The notes under the pieces were generated by a model. It had not been told where the DNA came from. It did no database searches and was given only the letters and a program-made list of their open reading frames with translations. Position numbers and translations under genes: made by a program. From an uncultured Christensenella sp. (lineage in GTDB: Bacteria > Bacillota > Clostridia > Christensenellales > Pumilibacteraceae), in contig CAJUBY010000011.1 of NCBI GenBank assembly GCA_910585055.1, positions 1 to 54,129 of the forward strand: 54,129 nt of DNA, given 5' to 3'. Positions 22,702 through 30,009 of the stretch are shown here, piece after piece; the first letter of the stretch is position 1; the number at the start of each line of letters is the position of its first letter.

Positions 22702-25017
22702 TTTTATTTCTCCTATTTCTATCCCACAGGAATTTGCGCCGCAGCCGTCGGCGCGTCTGTCTTTTTTATGCCGTATCTTTCTAAGTTTACGTTCCACATG
22801 CTTATCGTCGAATTTCATCACCGTAAGACGCAACGCGTTACAAACGACGAAAAGCGACGAAAAAGCCATTGCCGCAGCCGCTATCATCGGATTTAAAGCT
22901 ATGTCCCACGCATACAACGCCCCGGCAGCAAGCGGTATACCTATGATATTGTAGATAAAAGCCCAAAACAGATTTTGTTTTACGTTACGCAAGCTGGCAT
23001 GAGATACCGCGACGGCACGCGGTACATCGCCCAGATCGGACTTTACAAGAACTACGTCGGCAGCTTCTATAGCTACATCGGTACCGGATCCGATAGCTAT
23101 CCCTATATCCGCGGCTTTAAGCGCCGGCGCATCGTTTATTCCGTCGCCGACCATTGCTGTCTTGCCGCGCGACTTTAGGCTTTCCACGATATCCAGCTTG
23201 TCTTTGGGCAGGACTTCCGAATACACCTCGTCTATACCTACTTCCGCCGCGATACGTTCCGCCTGCGCTTTGCCGTCGCCGGTCAACATCACGACCTGTG
23301 CGCCTGTGCTTTTTAACTCCGCAACGGCGCGTTTGCTCGACTCCCGTATATTGTCGTCCACAGTTATCGCGCCCAAAAGCTCGCCTCGTTTACACAGATA
23401 TACGGTCTGGGGTCTTTCTTCTTCCGTCGGTTCCGCGCCGAACTGCTTTAAAAGTCCTACGTTCCCAAGCGCATATTCGACGCCGTCTACAGTACCGACT
23501 ACTCCGTAACCTATTTTGTATACGCTGTTTTCGGCTGCCGTCGCATCGTTTTCCGCCGCCTGCAGTATTGCATACGCAAGCGGATGCGTCGATGTTTTTT
23601 CCAGCGCGGCGGCGATACCGATAACGGCACTTTCGTTTCCCGAAAATCCGCCGTATCCCGTGACCGATACAACGCGCGGCTTGCCTTCCGTTATCGTTGC
23701 TGTCTTATCCAGCGCAAATATACCTACGCTTTCCAACCCCTGCAAAACTTCCGCATTTTTTACCAGCACGCCGTACGCGGCAGCTCTTCCCGTACCTGCC
23801 ATTACGGCAACGGGCGTCGCAAGTCCCAGCGCACACGGACAAGATATCACCAAAACCGATATCGCCATGGTAAGCGCCTGTCCTACGCTTCCCGCCGCCA
23901 GCCACACGATCAGTGTAACAAGCGAGATCGCGCAAACCGTGGGCACAAACACGGCGGATACTTTATCCGCAATTTTCTGTATCGGCGCTTTGGATCCTCC
24001 GGCATGTTCGATAAGCTCGATAATCTTGCTCAACGTGCTGTCGGATCCCACCTTTTCGGCGCGCATTTCCACCCGACCCGTAAGATTGAGAACAGCCGAC
24101 GTCGCCATGTCGCCCACTGCGGTTTCAACAGGCAGCGATTCTCCGGTTATAGCTGATTTATCCAGCGTTGTCGCCCCGTCAGTGATAACACCGTCGCACG
24201 GAATATACTCGCCAGGCAAAACTATTACGGTATCACCCACCGATATCTGTTCTATTGGCACCGAAATAGGTTTCCCGTCCCTTACGACCGTAGCCGTCTG
24301 CGGACGCAGCCGCAGCAACTTATCCACTTCCGACCGCGTTTTGCCTTTTGACTTCGCTTCCAAAAACTTTCCGAGCGTAACAAGCGTGAGTATCATAGCC
24401 GCCGACTCGAAAAACAAATTACCCGTAAGCTCTGCGCCGTAATGCACACCGCCGTTGGCAACGGATGTATTTATCATGAAAAGCACGATAAGCCCGTAAA
24501 TATACGATGCTCCGCTGCCTATCGACACAAGCGTATCCATATTGGGCGACCTGTGAAGTACGGACCGTATTCCGCCTACGAAAAACCGTCCGTTTATGAC
24601 CAACACAGGCGCGGTAAGCACCGCCTGTATCAGCGCAAACGACGCCGGATCGACGTGCGGATCGAGCGCGCCCATAGGCAGACCGACCATATGCCCCATC
24701 GAAAAATACATCAGCGGCACAAGAAAGATCACGGACAGCAAAAACCGTATCAAAAGCGTTTTTGACAGATCGTCGGGAATAGCCCGTACGTCCGATCTTC
24801 CGCCCCCGTTACGACCGTCTTCCATAACCGATGCGCCGTATCCGGCGTTTTTTACCGCCGCGATTATAGTGTCATCGGACAGATCCGAGTCGACCGTCAT
24901 ACGGTTCGACAGCAAACTGACCTCGACGCTTTGTACGCCCAGCTTTTTTACCGCCTTTTCCACATGCGCGGAACAAGCCGCGCATGTCATTCCGGTCACC
25001 GAAAATTCTTTTTTCAT
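22501..25017 (-). CDS. copA: Copper-exporting P1B-type ATPase with a C-terminal CopZ domain
   Basis: ATP-driven copper(I) efflux pump, 838 residues from the ATG at 25017. Domains: an N-terminal heavy-metal-associated domain (GMTCAAC, ~8-14), membrane helices with the CPCALG ion motif (~392), phosphorylation motif DKTAT (~435), VGDGINDAPAL hinge, and final helices. After a basic linker and CGANSC, a second metal domain (GMMCMHC) ends the protein. A CopA with a C-terminal chaperone-like domain is unusual; most carry these domains only at the N-terminus. The promoter -10 is directly before an in-frame ATG at 25023 and 6 nt before the ATG at 25017, with no SD, so I choose 25017 as a leaderless start. 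Confidence 0.93.
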   Translation of the reverse strand: MKKEFSVTGMTCAACSAHVEKAVKKLGVQSVEVSLLSNRMTVDSDLSDDTIIAAVKNAGYGASVMEDGRNGGGRSDVRAIPDDLSKTLLIRFLLSVIFLVPLMYFSMGHMVGLPMGALDPHVDPASFALIQAVLTAPVLVINGRFFVGGIRSVLHRSPNMDTLVSIGSGASYIYGLIVLFMINTSVANGGVHYGAELTGNLFFESAAMILTLVTLGKFLEAKSKGKTRSEVDKLLRLRPQTATVVRDGKPISVPIEQISVGDTVIVLPGEYIPCDGVITDGATTLDKSAITGESLPVETAVGDMATSAVLNLTGRVEMRAEKVGSDSTLSKIIELIEHAGGSKAPIQKIADKVSAVFVPTVCAISLVTLIVWLAAGSVGQALTMAISVLVISCPCALGLATPVAVMAGTGRAAAYGVLVKNAEVLQGLESVGIFALDKTATITEGKPRVVSVTGYGGFSGNESAVIGIAAALEKTSTHPLAYAILQAAENDATAAENSVYKIGYGVVGTVDGVEYALGNVGLLKQFGAEPTEEERPQTVYLCKRGELLGAITVDDNIRESSKRAVAELKSTGAQVVMLTGDGKAQAERIAAEVGIDEVYSEVLPKDKLDIVESLKSRGKTAMVGDGINDAPALKAADIGIAIGSGTDVAIEAADVVLVKSDLGDVPRAVAVSHASLRNVKQNLFWAFIYNIIGIPLAAGALYAWDIALNPMIAAAAMAFSSLFVVCNALRLTVMKFDDKHVERKLRKIRHKKDRRADGCGANSCGIEIGEIKMKQTLKIDGMMCMHCVGRVESALKAVKGVTGVDVSLDGGTAELEGSFDVKEAVAAVKGAGYECREI

Positions 25018-25023
25018 AGTCAT

Positions 25024-25052
25024 ATTTTAACACCGATATTCTTACGTGTCAA
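25024..25052 (-). promoter_or_regulatory. copA promoter, leaderless geometry
   Basis: On the minus strand, TTGACA (25047-25052), a 17-bp spacer and TAAAAT (25024-25029). The ATG at 25017 is 6 nt past the -10, where transcription should begin. The 17-bp spacer argues against a MerR/CueR-type activator, which needs 19-20 bp. Confidence 0.75.
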
Positions 25053-25164
25053 GTATACGGCGGCAATTCCCGGTAAATTGCTATGATATATGAATTTTGA
25101 CTTAAAAAGCAGACACGGCACTTTTGGCGGCGGCGCGGCATATATAAATTGATACGAGGTAAAT

Positions 25165-26187
25165 ATGGAAGATATAATAATAGCCGTCGGCGGCGCCGAA
25201 TGCGGAACGTCGCCGATAATGCCGTATGTCGGAGAAAAATTCGACGGTAAATACTTTACCATGCTTACGCGCCTGCATTTGGAAACGGCGCTGCTACGCT
25301 GCGGATTCGACGTATTGGACAGACCCAGACCAATATCCGATCCGCAGGAAATGATAATGCAAGCCAACCGCGGCGGTGCGGAGCTGGCGGTAATAATATC
25401 GTATTCTACTTTCGGATCGGGAAAAAGCTTCAACGATTGGAACGGCTGCAAAATAAAACACGGCGGCGGACGGTTCGGCGCAAAGTCGAAAACCGCTGCG
25501 GAAGACATCTGCGCCAAAACGTATACCGTAAAAAAGTGCGAAGTCACAGCGTGCGAAAGCGGCTGGAGCGCAGCTAACTTCCCTGCCGTAGTCTGCGAAT
25601 GCGGATATTTGACCAATTTCGAAGAAGCAAGACTTTTATACGATCCGGATAATTCGGTCGACATAGCCGAACATATTGCAATGGGCGTTTGCGAACACTA
25701 CGGAATGCCGTATATCCCGCGCGACGACATAACGGCGTATCCGCCGCTTTGCTCTTCCGCCACCGGCAAGCGCGGCAAAAAAATAAAAATGCTGCAGGCA
25801 ATGCTGTGCGCAAACGGATATTATGCCGAAACAGACGGAGTGTTCGGCAGATCGACCGATCTTGCGGTAAGATCGCTGTGCCTTAATAACGGACTGACCG
25901 AAAGCGGCGGTGTGACGGCGGCGGTTTGGCGCGATCTGCTGTTCCCCGACGTTCGCAACGCGGTCTTCGGAACGAAACACACTTCGGTCCTTTACATGCA
26001 GAGAAAATTATATTCCAAACTGTACAGGTCGCCCAAAAACGGCACTTTCGACACCGATACATTAAATGCGCTCAACGAGTTTGCGGTCGACCGCGGGTTA
26101 CGCCATATAGAGCCGGGCGATGAAATACACGAACAGCTGGCAAAATCGATATCGTCTGCGAAAGGCGGCAGACCGCGACTCTTCTGA
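25165..26187 (+). CDS. Amidase_3-like protein without zinc site, plus peptidoglycan-binding repeats
   Basis: 340 residues. Residues ~1-180 follow the N-acetylmuramoyl-L-alanine amidase (Amidase_3) fold, most clearly at ECGYLTNFEEA (145-155), which matches the conserved catalytic Glu segment. But the DPGHGG zinc motif is replaced by AVGGAECG (7-14), and the SxHxN motif by ISYSTFG (78-84), so both zinc His are gone. Two PGBD-like repeats follow (~KIKMLQAMLCANGYYAETDG and ~VLYMQRKLYSKLYRSPKNG). No signal peptide is visible. SD GAGGT before ATG. A catalytically inactive wall-binding or regulatory role is the reasonable inference. It is transcribed divergently from copA. Confidence 0.7.
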   Translation: MEDIIIAVGGAECGTSPIMPYVGEKFDGKYFTMLTRLHLETALLRCGFDVLDRPRPISDPQEMIMQANRGGAELAVIISYSTFGSGKSFNDWNGCKIKHGGGRFGAKSKTAAEDICAKTYTVKKCEVTACESGWSAANFPAVVCECGYLTNFEEARLLYDPDNSVDIAEHIAMGVCEHYGMPYIPRDDITAYPPLCSSATGKRGKKIKMLQAMLCANGYYAETDGVFGRSTDLAVRSLCLNNGLTESGGVTAAVWRDLLFPDVRNAVFGTKHTSVLYMQRKLYSKLYRSPKNGTFDTDTLNALNEFAVDRGLRHIEPGDEIHEQLAKSISSAKGGRPRLF

Positions 26188-26322
26188 AAAGGGATAAAAG
26201 CCGAAGTTTTCCGCAAGCATTCGAACAGAGGCATACGGTCTAATATAAACAACGGCAATTTAAACTAAATGCCGACGCAATTATATCGACAATAATTTCG
26301 TCGCCGTTCCGTCTTTAAAAAT

Positions 26323-26351
26323 TTGACACGGTGTCAGAAAAATAGTATAAT
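26323..26351 (+). promoter_or_regulatory. tetR-type promoter with palindromic operator
   Basis: TTGACA (26323-26328), a 17-bp spacer and TATAAT (26346-26351), both perfect. The -35 overlaps the palindrome TGACAC-G-GTGTCA (26324-26336). A regulator bound here would block polymerase, so the downstream TetR protein most likely represses itself. Confidence 0.85.
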
Positions 26352-26358
26352 GTATAAA

Positions 26359-26376
26359 ATGAATAAGCTGTCGTAA
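26359..26376 (+). CDS. Possible 5-codon upstream ORF before the TetR gene
   Basis: ATG AAT AAG CTG TCG TAA begins 7 nt after the -10, at or next to the expected transcription start, and ends 11 nt before the TetR gene ATG. It could be translated leaderlessly and tune re-initiation at the weakly SD-led tetR start. Only the sequence supports this. Confidence 0.25.
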   Translation: MNKLS

Positions 26377-26387
26377 AGAGTAACGAA

Positions 26388-26948
26388 ATGAACGAACAAA
26401 AAAAGAAAACCACGCAGAAGATCAAATCGGCACTGACCGAAATGCTGCAATCGCGTCAAATAGATGACATAACCGCGACTGCGCTATGCGAATACGCAAA
26501 AGTAAACCGCGCTACTTTTTACTACCACTATAATTCAGTACATGATGTGCTTGCCGAAATACAGACGCAAGTGGAAAACGAATTCGTTGAGTGGGTTTCG
26601 CAATCCAACATAACCGGCAACGGCGAACCCGAAAAAAGTTTTTACGTTACTTTTTTCGAATTTGTTGCGCGCAATGCAGGGATCTGTCGAATACTGCTCG
26701 CATCGAAACGCCAATCGGAATTTCTCACTCGCGCAATGGAAGCCGGACGCACAAAAGTCTTTTCGGTCATGGGCATACTGTTCCCCCACTGTCCGCCGTC
26801 GAAGATAAATTACTATTACATGTTTGTTTCCAACGGGTTTATCGGTCTTCTCGAATACTGGCTAAACAGCGGTATGAAAGAAAGCATATCCGAGATCGCC
26901 GAGATAGGCGAACAGGTATCCAACATAGGCGTCGGGTATTTACAGTAA
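26388..26948 (+). CDS. TetR/AcrR family transcriptional regulator
   Basis: 186-residue DNA-binding repressor. An N-terminal TetR helix-turn-helix occupies ~9-55 (KIKSALTEMLQ, ITATALCEYAKVNRATFYYH), and the typical YYHYNS segment joins it to the ligand-binding helical domain. Ligand and target genes are unknown. It is a single-gene transcript between its own promoter/operator and a strong terminator, so targets other than itself must lie elsewhere or at the divergent side. The ribosome site AAAGAG is weak and an upstream mini-ORF precedes it. Confidence 0.88.
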   Translation: MNEQKKKTTQKIKSALTEMLQSRQIDDITATALCEYAKVNRATFYYHYNSVHDVLAEIQTQVENEFVEWVSQSNITGNGEPEKSFYVTFFEFVARNAGICRILLASKRQSEFLTRAMEAGRTKVFSVMGILFPHCPPSKINYYYMFVSNGFIGLLEYWLNSGMKESISEIAEIGEQVSNIGVGYLQ

Positions 26949-26952
26949 ACAT

Positions 26953-26987
26953 AAAAACGCTTTGTATCATATATACAAAGCGTTTTT
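26953..26987. terminator. Bidirectional terminator between tetR and the small membrane gene
   Basis: AAAAACGCTTTGTAT pairs with ATACAAAGCGTTTTT around a short loop; T-runs on both strands. It serves the converging TetR gene and the tsaD-side operon. Confidence 0.9.
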
Positions 26988-27021
26988 GCTTTCTCGTATT
27001 AAAGGCGGCCCGGCTTTTATC

Positions 27022-27360
27022 CTACCGCTCGTTCAAGCCGCCGTCGTCGGCTTTTTCTCTTGATTTATTCAAATGCCTGCCGCACACAGCGATAAATACA
27101 ATAAACGCCGCCGCGCAAATCGCAAGCGGAATGTAACAGTAAAAATCGGGCATAAATACACAAATTATCGCGCAAACCAAAAAACCGTACGCTCCTACCT
27201 GCCAATATTTTTCCGTAGCGCGTAAACCGTGCCAGTACGCCTTATTGCTATAGATAAGCTTTTGCGAATATTGCGGCGCATGCAATATCATGGGCATAAA
27301 CGCGTACATCATCGACAGAAAGAACGACGCGACCAGAGTTATGAGCGCATGGATATTCAT
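27022..27360 (-). CDS. Small membrane protein, unknown
   Basis: 112 residues, three hydrophobic segments (~1-25, ~55-75, ~77-95) and a charged C-terminal tail (GRHLNKSREKADDGG). No family recognised. No clear SD; it follows the next small membrane gene by 27 bp, so it is probably translated as the last gene of the tsaD operon. It may act with its neighbour, but nothing in the sequence tells how. Confidence 0.6.
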   Translation of the reverse strand: MNIHALITLVASFFLSMMYAFMPMILHAPQYSQKLIYSNKAYWHGLRATEKYWQVGAYGFLVCAIICVFMPDFYCYIPLAICAAAFIVFIAVCGRHLNKSREKADDGGLNER

Positions 27361-27387
27361 TTCGCGTATTGCGCTGCTCGCATCGAA

Positions 27388-27732
27388 CTACATAAGTATC
27401 CCGTAGATCATAACGCTTCCCATGCACAGCGACAGCATTATACTGAAAAGCATTATCGACAGAAAATTGTTCTGCAGTTTGTTTCTCTGTTTGAGTGTGG
27501 ACGATATGATTATTATAAGCGCAGGGATAACGGATGCAAGTATCAACAGCAGATTATTGTATTTGCTGAACGTATCGCCTGCCGCACCTTCCTTGGGCAG
27601 ATAAAATATAGATACGAGATCGGGCAGCATGGGTAGAGACAATGCCGTCGCAAACAGCGCCAAAGCGGACACCCACAACGCCACGGTTACAAACACTTTA
27701 TCGGAATCGTTAAGACCGTTTCTTTTGTTCAT
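27388..27732 (-). CDS. Small membrane protein, unknown (DUF1648-like outline)
   Basis: 114 residues from the ATG at 27732, which has GTGGAG upstream. Three membrane segments (~15-40, ~60-80, ~90-112) with the loop SLPMLPDLVSIFYLPKEG; the LPD after the first helix recalls DUF1648-type proteins, but the match is thin. The ATG is one base after the tsaD stop (TGATATG), so it is coupled to tsaD. Confidence 0.65.
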   Translation of the reverse strand: MNKRNGLNDSDKVFVTVALWVSALALFATALSLPMLPDLVSIFYLPKEGAAGDTFSKYNNLLLILASVIPALIIIISSTLKQRNKLQNNFLSIMLFSIMLSLCMGSVMIYGILM

Positions 27733-27733
27733 A

Positions 27734-28753
27734 TCACACTCCACCGATTTTAAGATAGCTTGCCGCGTTAAGATCCAACCCTGCCGGCGGAACTCCTCCG
27801 GCTATCATATCGCGCGTCCTGACTGCGATCATCGCCGCATTGTCGGTACATAACGACATCGGCGGAAAATGTACGGTACACCCTATCTTTTCCCCGTCTG
27901 CGCACAGTTTTTCGCGCAGATAAGAGTTTGCGGAAACACCGCCTGCGGCGACTATCGTTTTTATCCCCGTTTCTTTTGCTACGGATATCGCCGTGTCCGT
28001 AAGCAATTCGACCGCAGTCTTCTGAAACGACGCGCAGACATCGTTTATATCGGGACGTTCGCCGCGCTGTTCGACATTGTGTAGATAATTTACAACAGCC
28101 GTCTTAAGTCCCGAATAACTCAATGCCCCGTCTTTACGTTTATTTTTGGGATCGATAAAAACTATGTTGGGCGTGCCCAGCTTTGCGCGTTTGTCTATCT
28201 CAGGGCCGCCCGGGTACGGCAGTCCTACGGCTCGCGCCACTTTGTCAAACGCCTCGCCTATGGCATCGTCGGAAGTCGACGCAAGCATTTTAAATTCGTT
28301 TATGCCGTTTACAAGACATACGCCGGTATGACCGCCGCTCGCCACTACAGCCAAAAACGGAGGCTTTAGTTCTGGCGCGGAAATATAGTTTGCCGCAATA
28401 TGCGCTTCGATATGATTGACGGCGTAAACGGGAATCCCCAGCGAGTAAGCAAACGCCTTTGCCGCCGAGACCCCGACTAGCAGCGCCCCGACAAGTCCGG
28501 CGCCGTATGTAACGCCTACCGCATCCAGCTCGGTCTTTTTTATCCCCGCCGTATTAAGCGCTTCGTCGATAACAGGCAGCACTGCCGTCAGATGGTTGCG
28601 CGACGCGATCTCCGGCACCACGCCCCCGAATCTGCGATGAATGTCTATCTGCGACGAGATAATGTTCGACAAAAGTTTATCGCCGCACAATACTGCGGCG
28701 GAAGTTTCGTCGCACGACGTTTCTATACCCAATATTATCGGATCTTTTTTCAT
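27734..28753 (-). CDS. tsaD: tRNA N6-adenosine threonylcarbamoyltransferase
   Basis: Transfers threonylcarbamoyl to A37 of tRNAs reading ANN codons, together with TsaB and TsaE; essential in most bacteria. 339 residues, usual length. Motifs: IETSCDETSAAV (~10-21), metal-binding HIEAH (~112), GGHTGVCLV (~136), DDAIGEAFDK and the Asn-containing AAGGVSANSYLREKL. It starts 7 bp after prfB without a visible SD, so translation is likely coupled. Order secA-prfB-tsaD suggests one operon. Confidence 0.96.
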   Translation of the reverse strand: MKKDPIILGIETSCDETSAAVLCGDKLLSNIISSQIDIHRRFGGVVPEIASRNHLTAVLPVIDEALNTAGIKKTELDAVGVTYGAGLVGALLVGVSAAKAFAYSLGIPVYAVNHIEAHIAANYISAPELKPPFLAVVASGGHTGVCLVNGINEFKMLASTSDDAIGEAFDKVARAVGLPYPGGPEIDKRAKLGTPNIVFIDPKNKRKDGALSYSGLKTAVVNYLHNVEQRGERPDINDVCASFQKTAVELLTDTAISVAKETGIKTIVAAGGVSANSYLREKLCADGEKIGCTVHFPPMSLCTDNAAMIAVRTRDMIAGGVPPAGLDLNAASYLKIGGV

Positions 28754-28760
28754 TTTGTTT

Positions 28761-29858
28761 TCAGTTGATCTTTTTGAGATAATCCAGAATAAATCCTTCT
28801 ATATCTCCGTCCATGACGGACTGAATGTCCGAATTCTCGTAACCCGTCCTGTGATCTTTTACCAAAGTATAAGGCTGGAATACATATGACCTTATCTGAC
28901 TGCCCCACTCGATTTTTTTGAGATCGCCTTTTATGCTTGCGGCTTTTTCCGCCGCTTCACGTTCTTTCAATTCGACAAGCTTGCTTTTAAGCATAGTCAT
29001 CGCCATTTCTCGGTTTTGTGTCTGACTGCGTTCGTTCTGACACGTTACTACTATACCCGTAGGAAAATGCGTTATCCTTATAGCGGAATCGGTCTTGTTT
29101 ATATGCTGACCGCCTGCGCCGCTGCTTCGGTATGTGTCGACGCGAATGTCGTCTGCGTTTATCGTAACGGTAACATCGTCTTTTATTTCCGGCATAACTT
29201 CGAGACTGGCAAAGGAAGTATGACGCCGCGCATTTGCATCGAACGGCGATATACGCACCAGCCTGTGCACGCCCATTTCCGCTTTTAAATAACCGTAGGC
29301 GTTTATTCCGCGCGCAGTAAATGTTATACTTTTTATGCCTGCTTCGTCGCCGTCCAGCCGATCCAAAACATCGACGCCGTAACCCGATCTTTCGCAGTAC
29401 ATTTTATACATACGGAAAAGCATGGATACCCAGTCTTGCGCTTCGGTACCGCCGGCGCCGGCATGGAGCGACAGTATCGCATCCGACTTATCGTATTCGC
29501 CGCGCAAAAGCGCCGCGATCTGCGCTTTATCCGCGTCATCGCAGAATTTAACGGTTTCAGCCGAAAGCTCTGCGGCAAGCTCGGGATCGGCTTCCGATTC
29601 CAAAAGCTCCGCCATTGTCCGAAGATCGTCCGCCGTACGGAAAAGTCTTTCGAATTTATCCAGCGTATCGTCTATATACTTCGCCTCGCTGTTTACCGCC
29701 TGCGCCGCCGACGGATCGGAATACAGATCGGGATCGTTCTGTCTTTCGGCAAGCTCCGCCCTGCGCGCCTTAAGCTTGTCGGGCGCTACTGCCGCAAACG
29801 CGTCCGATACCGTCGTACGCGCGGATTGTATTCTGTTTTTGCACTCTTCTAGATCCAT
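28761..29858 (-). CDS. prfB: Peptide chain release factor 2, no programmed frameshift
   Basis: Releases peptides at UGA and UAA stop codons. 365 residues, the full length of RF2. The stop-codon recognition motif SPF (~203, VRISPFDANARR) and the GGQ catalytic loop (~246, SSGAGGQHINK) are present. The N-terminal domain reads through in one frame from MDLEECKNRIQ; no in-frame TGA near codon 25, the classical autoregulatory frameshift site, is seen. It lies downstream of secA (a common pairing) and upstream of tsaD. Confidence 0.97.
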   Translation of the reverse strand: MDLEECKNRIQSARTTVSDAFAAVAPDKLKARRAELAERQNDPDLYSDPSAAQAVNSEAKYIDDTLDKFERLFRTADDLRTMAELLESEADPELAAELSAETVKFCDDADKAQIAALLRGEYDKSDAILSLHAGAGGTEAQDWVSMLFRMYKMYCERSGYGVDVLDRLDGDEAGIKSITFTARGINAYGYLKAEMGVHRLVRISPFDANARRHTSFASLEVMPEIKDDVTVTINADDIRVDTYRSSGAGGQHINKTDSAIRITHFPTGIVVTCQNERSQTQNREMAMTMLKSKLVELKEREAAEKAASIKGDLKKIEWGSQIRSYVFQPYTLVKDHRTGYENSDIQSVMDGDIEGFILDYLKKIN

Positions 29859-30009
29859 AATCGGGCTTTATGTTGTTTTTTTATACTTGATCTTGTATTA
29901 GATAAACAGTTGTAAAGATAAAACGTCTACCGTACCGCAAATATGCGGCGATGCGCATTCGTGCATATGCCCTGCCGTAGGACATTTGTCACTGCTCGAG
30001 ATCGTCAGA

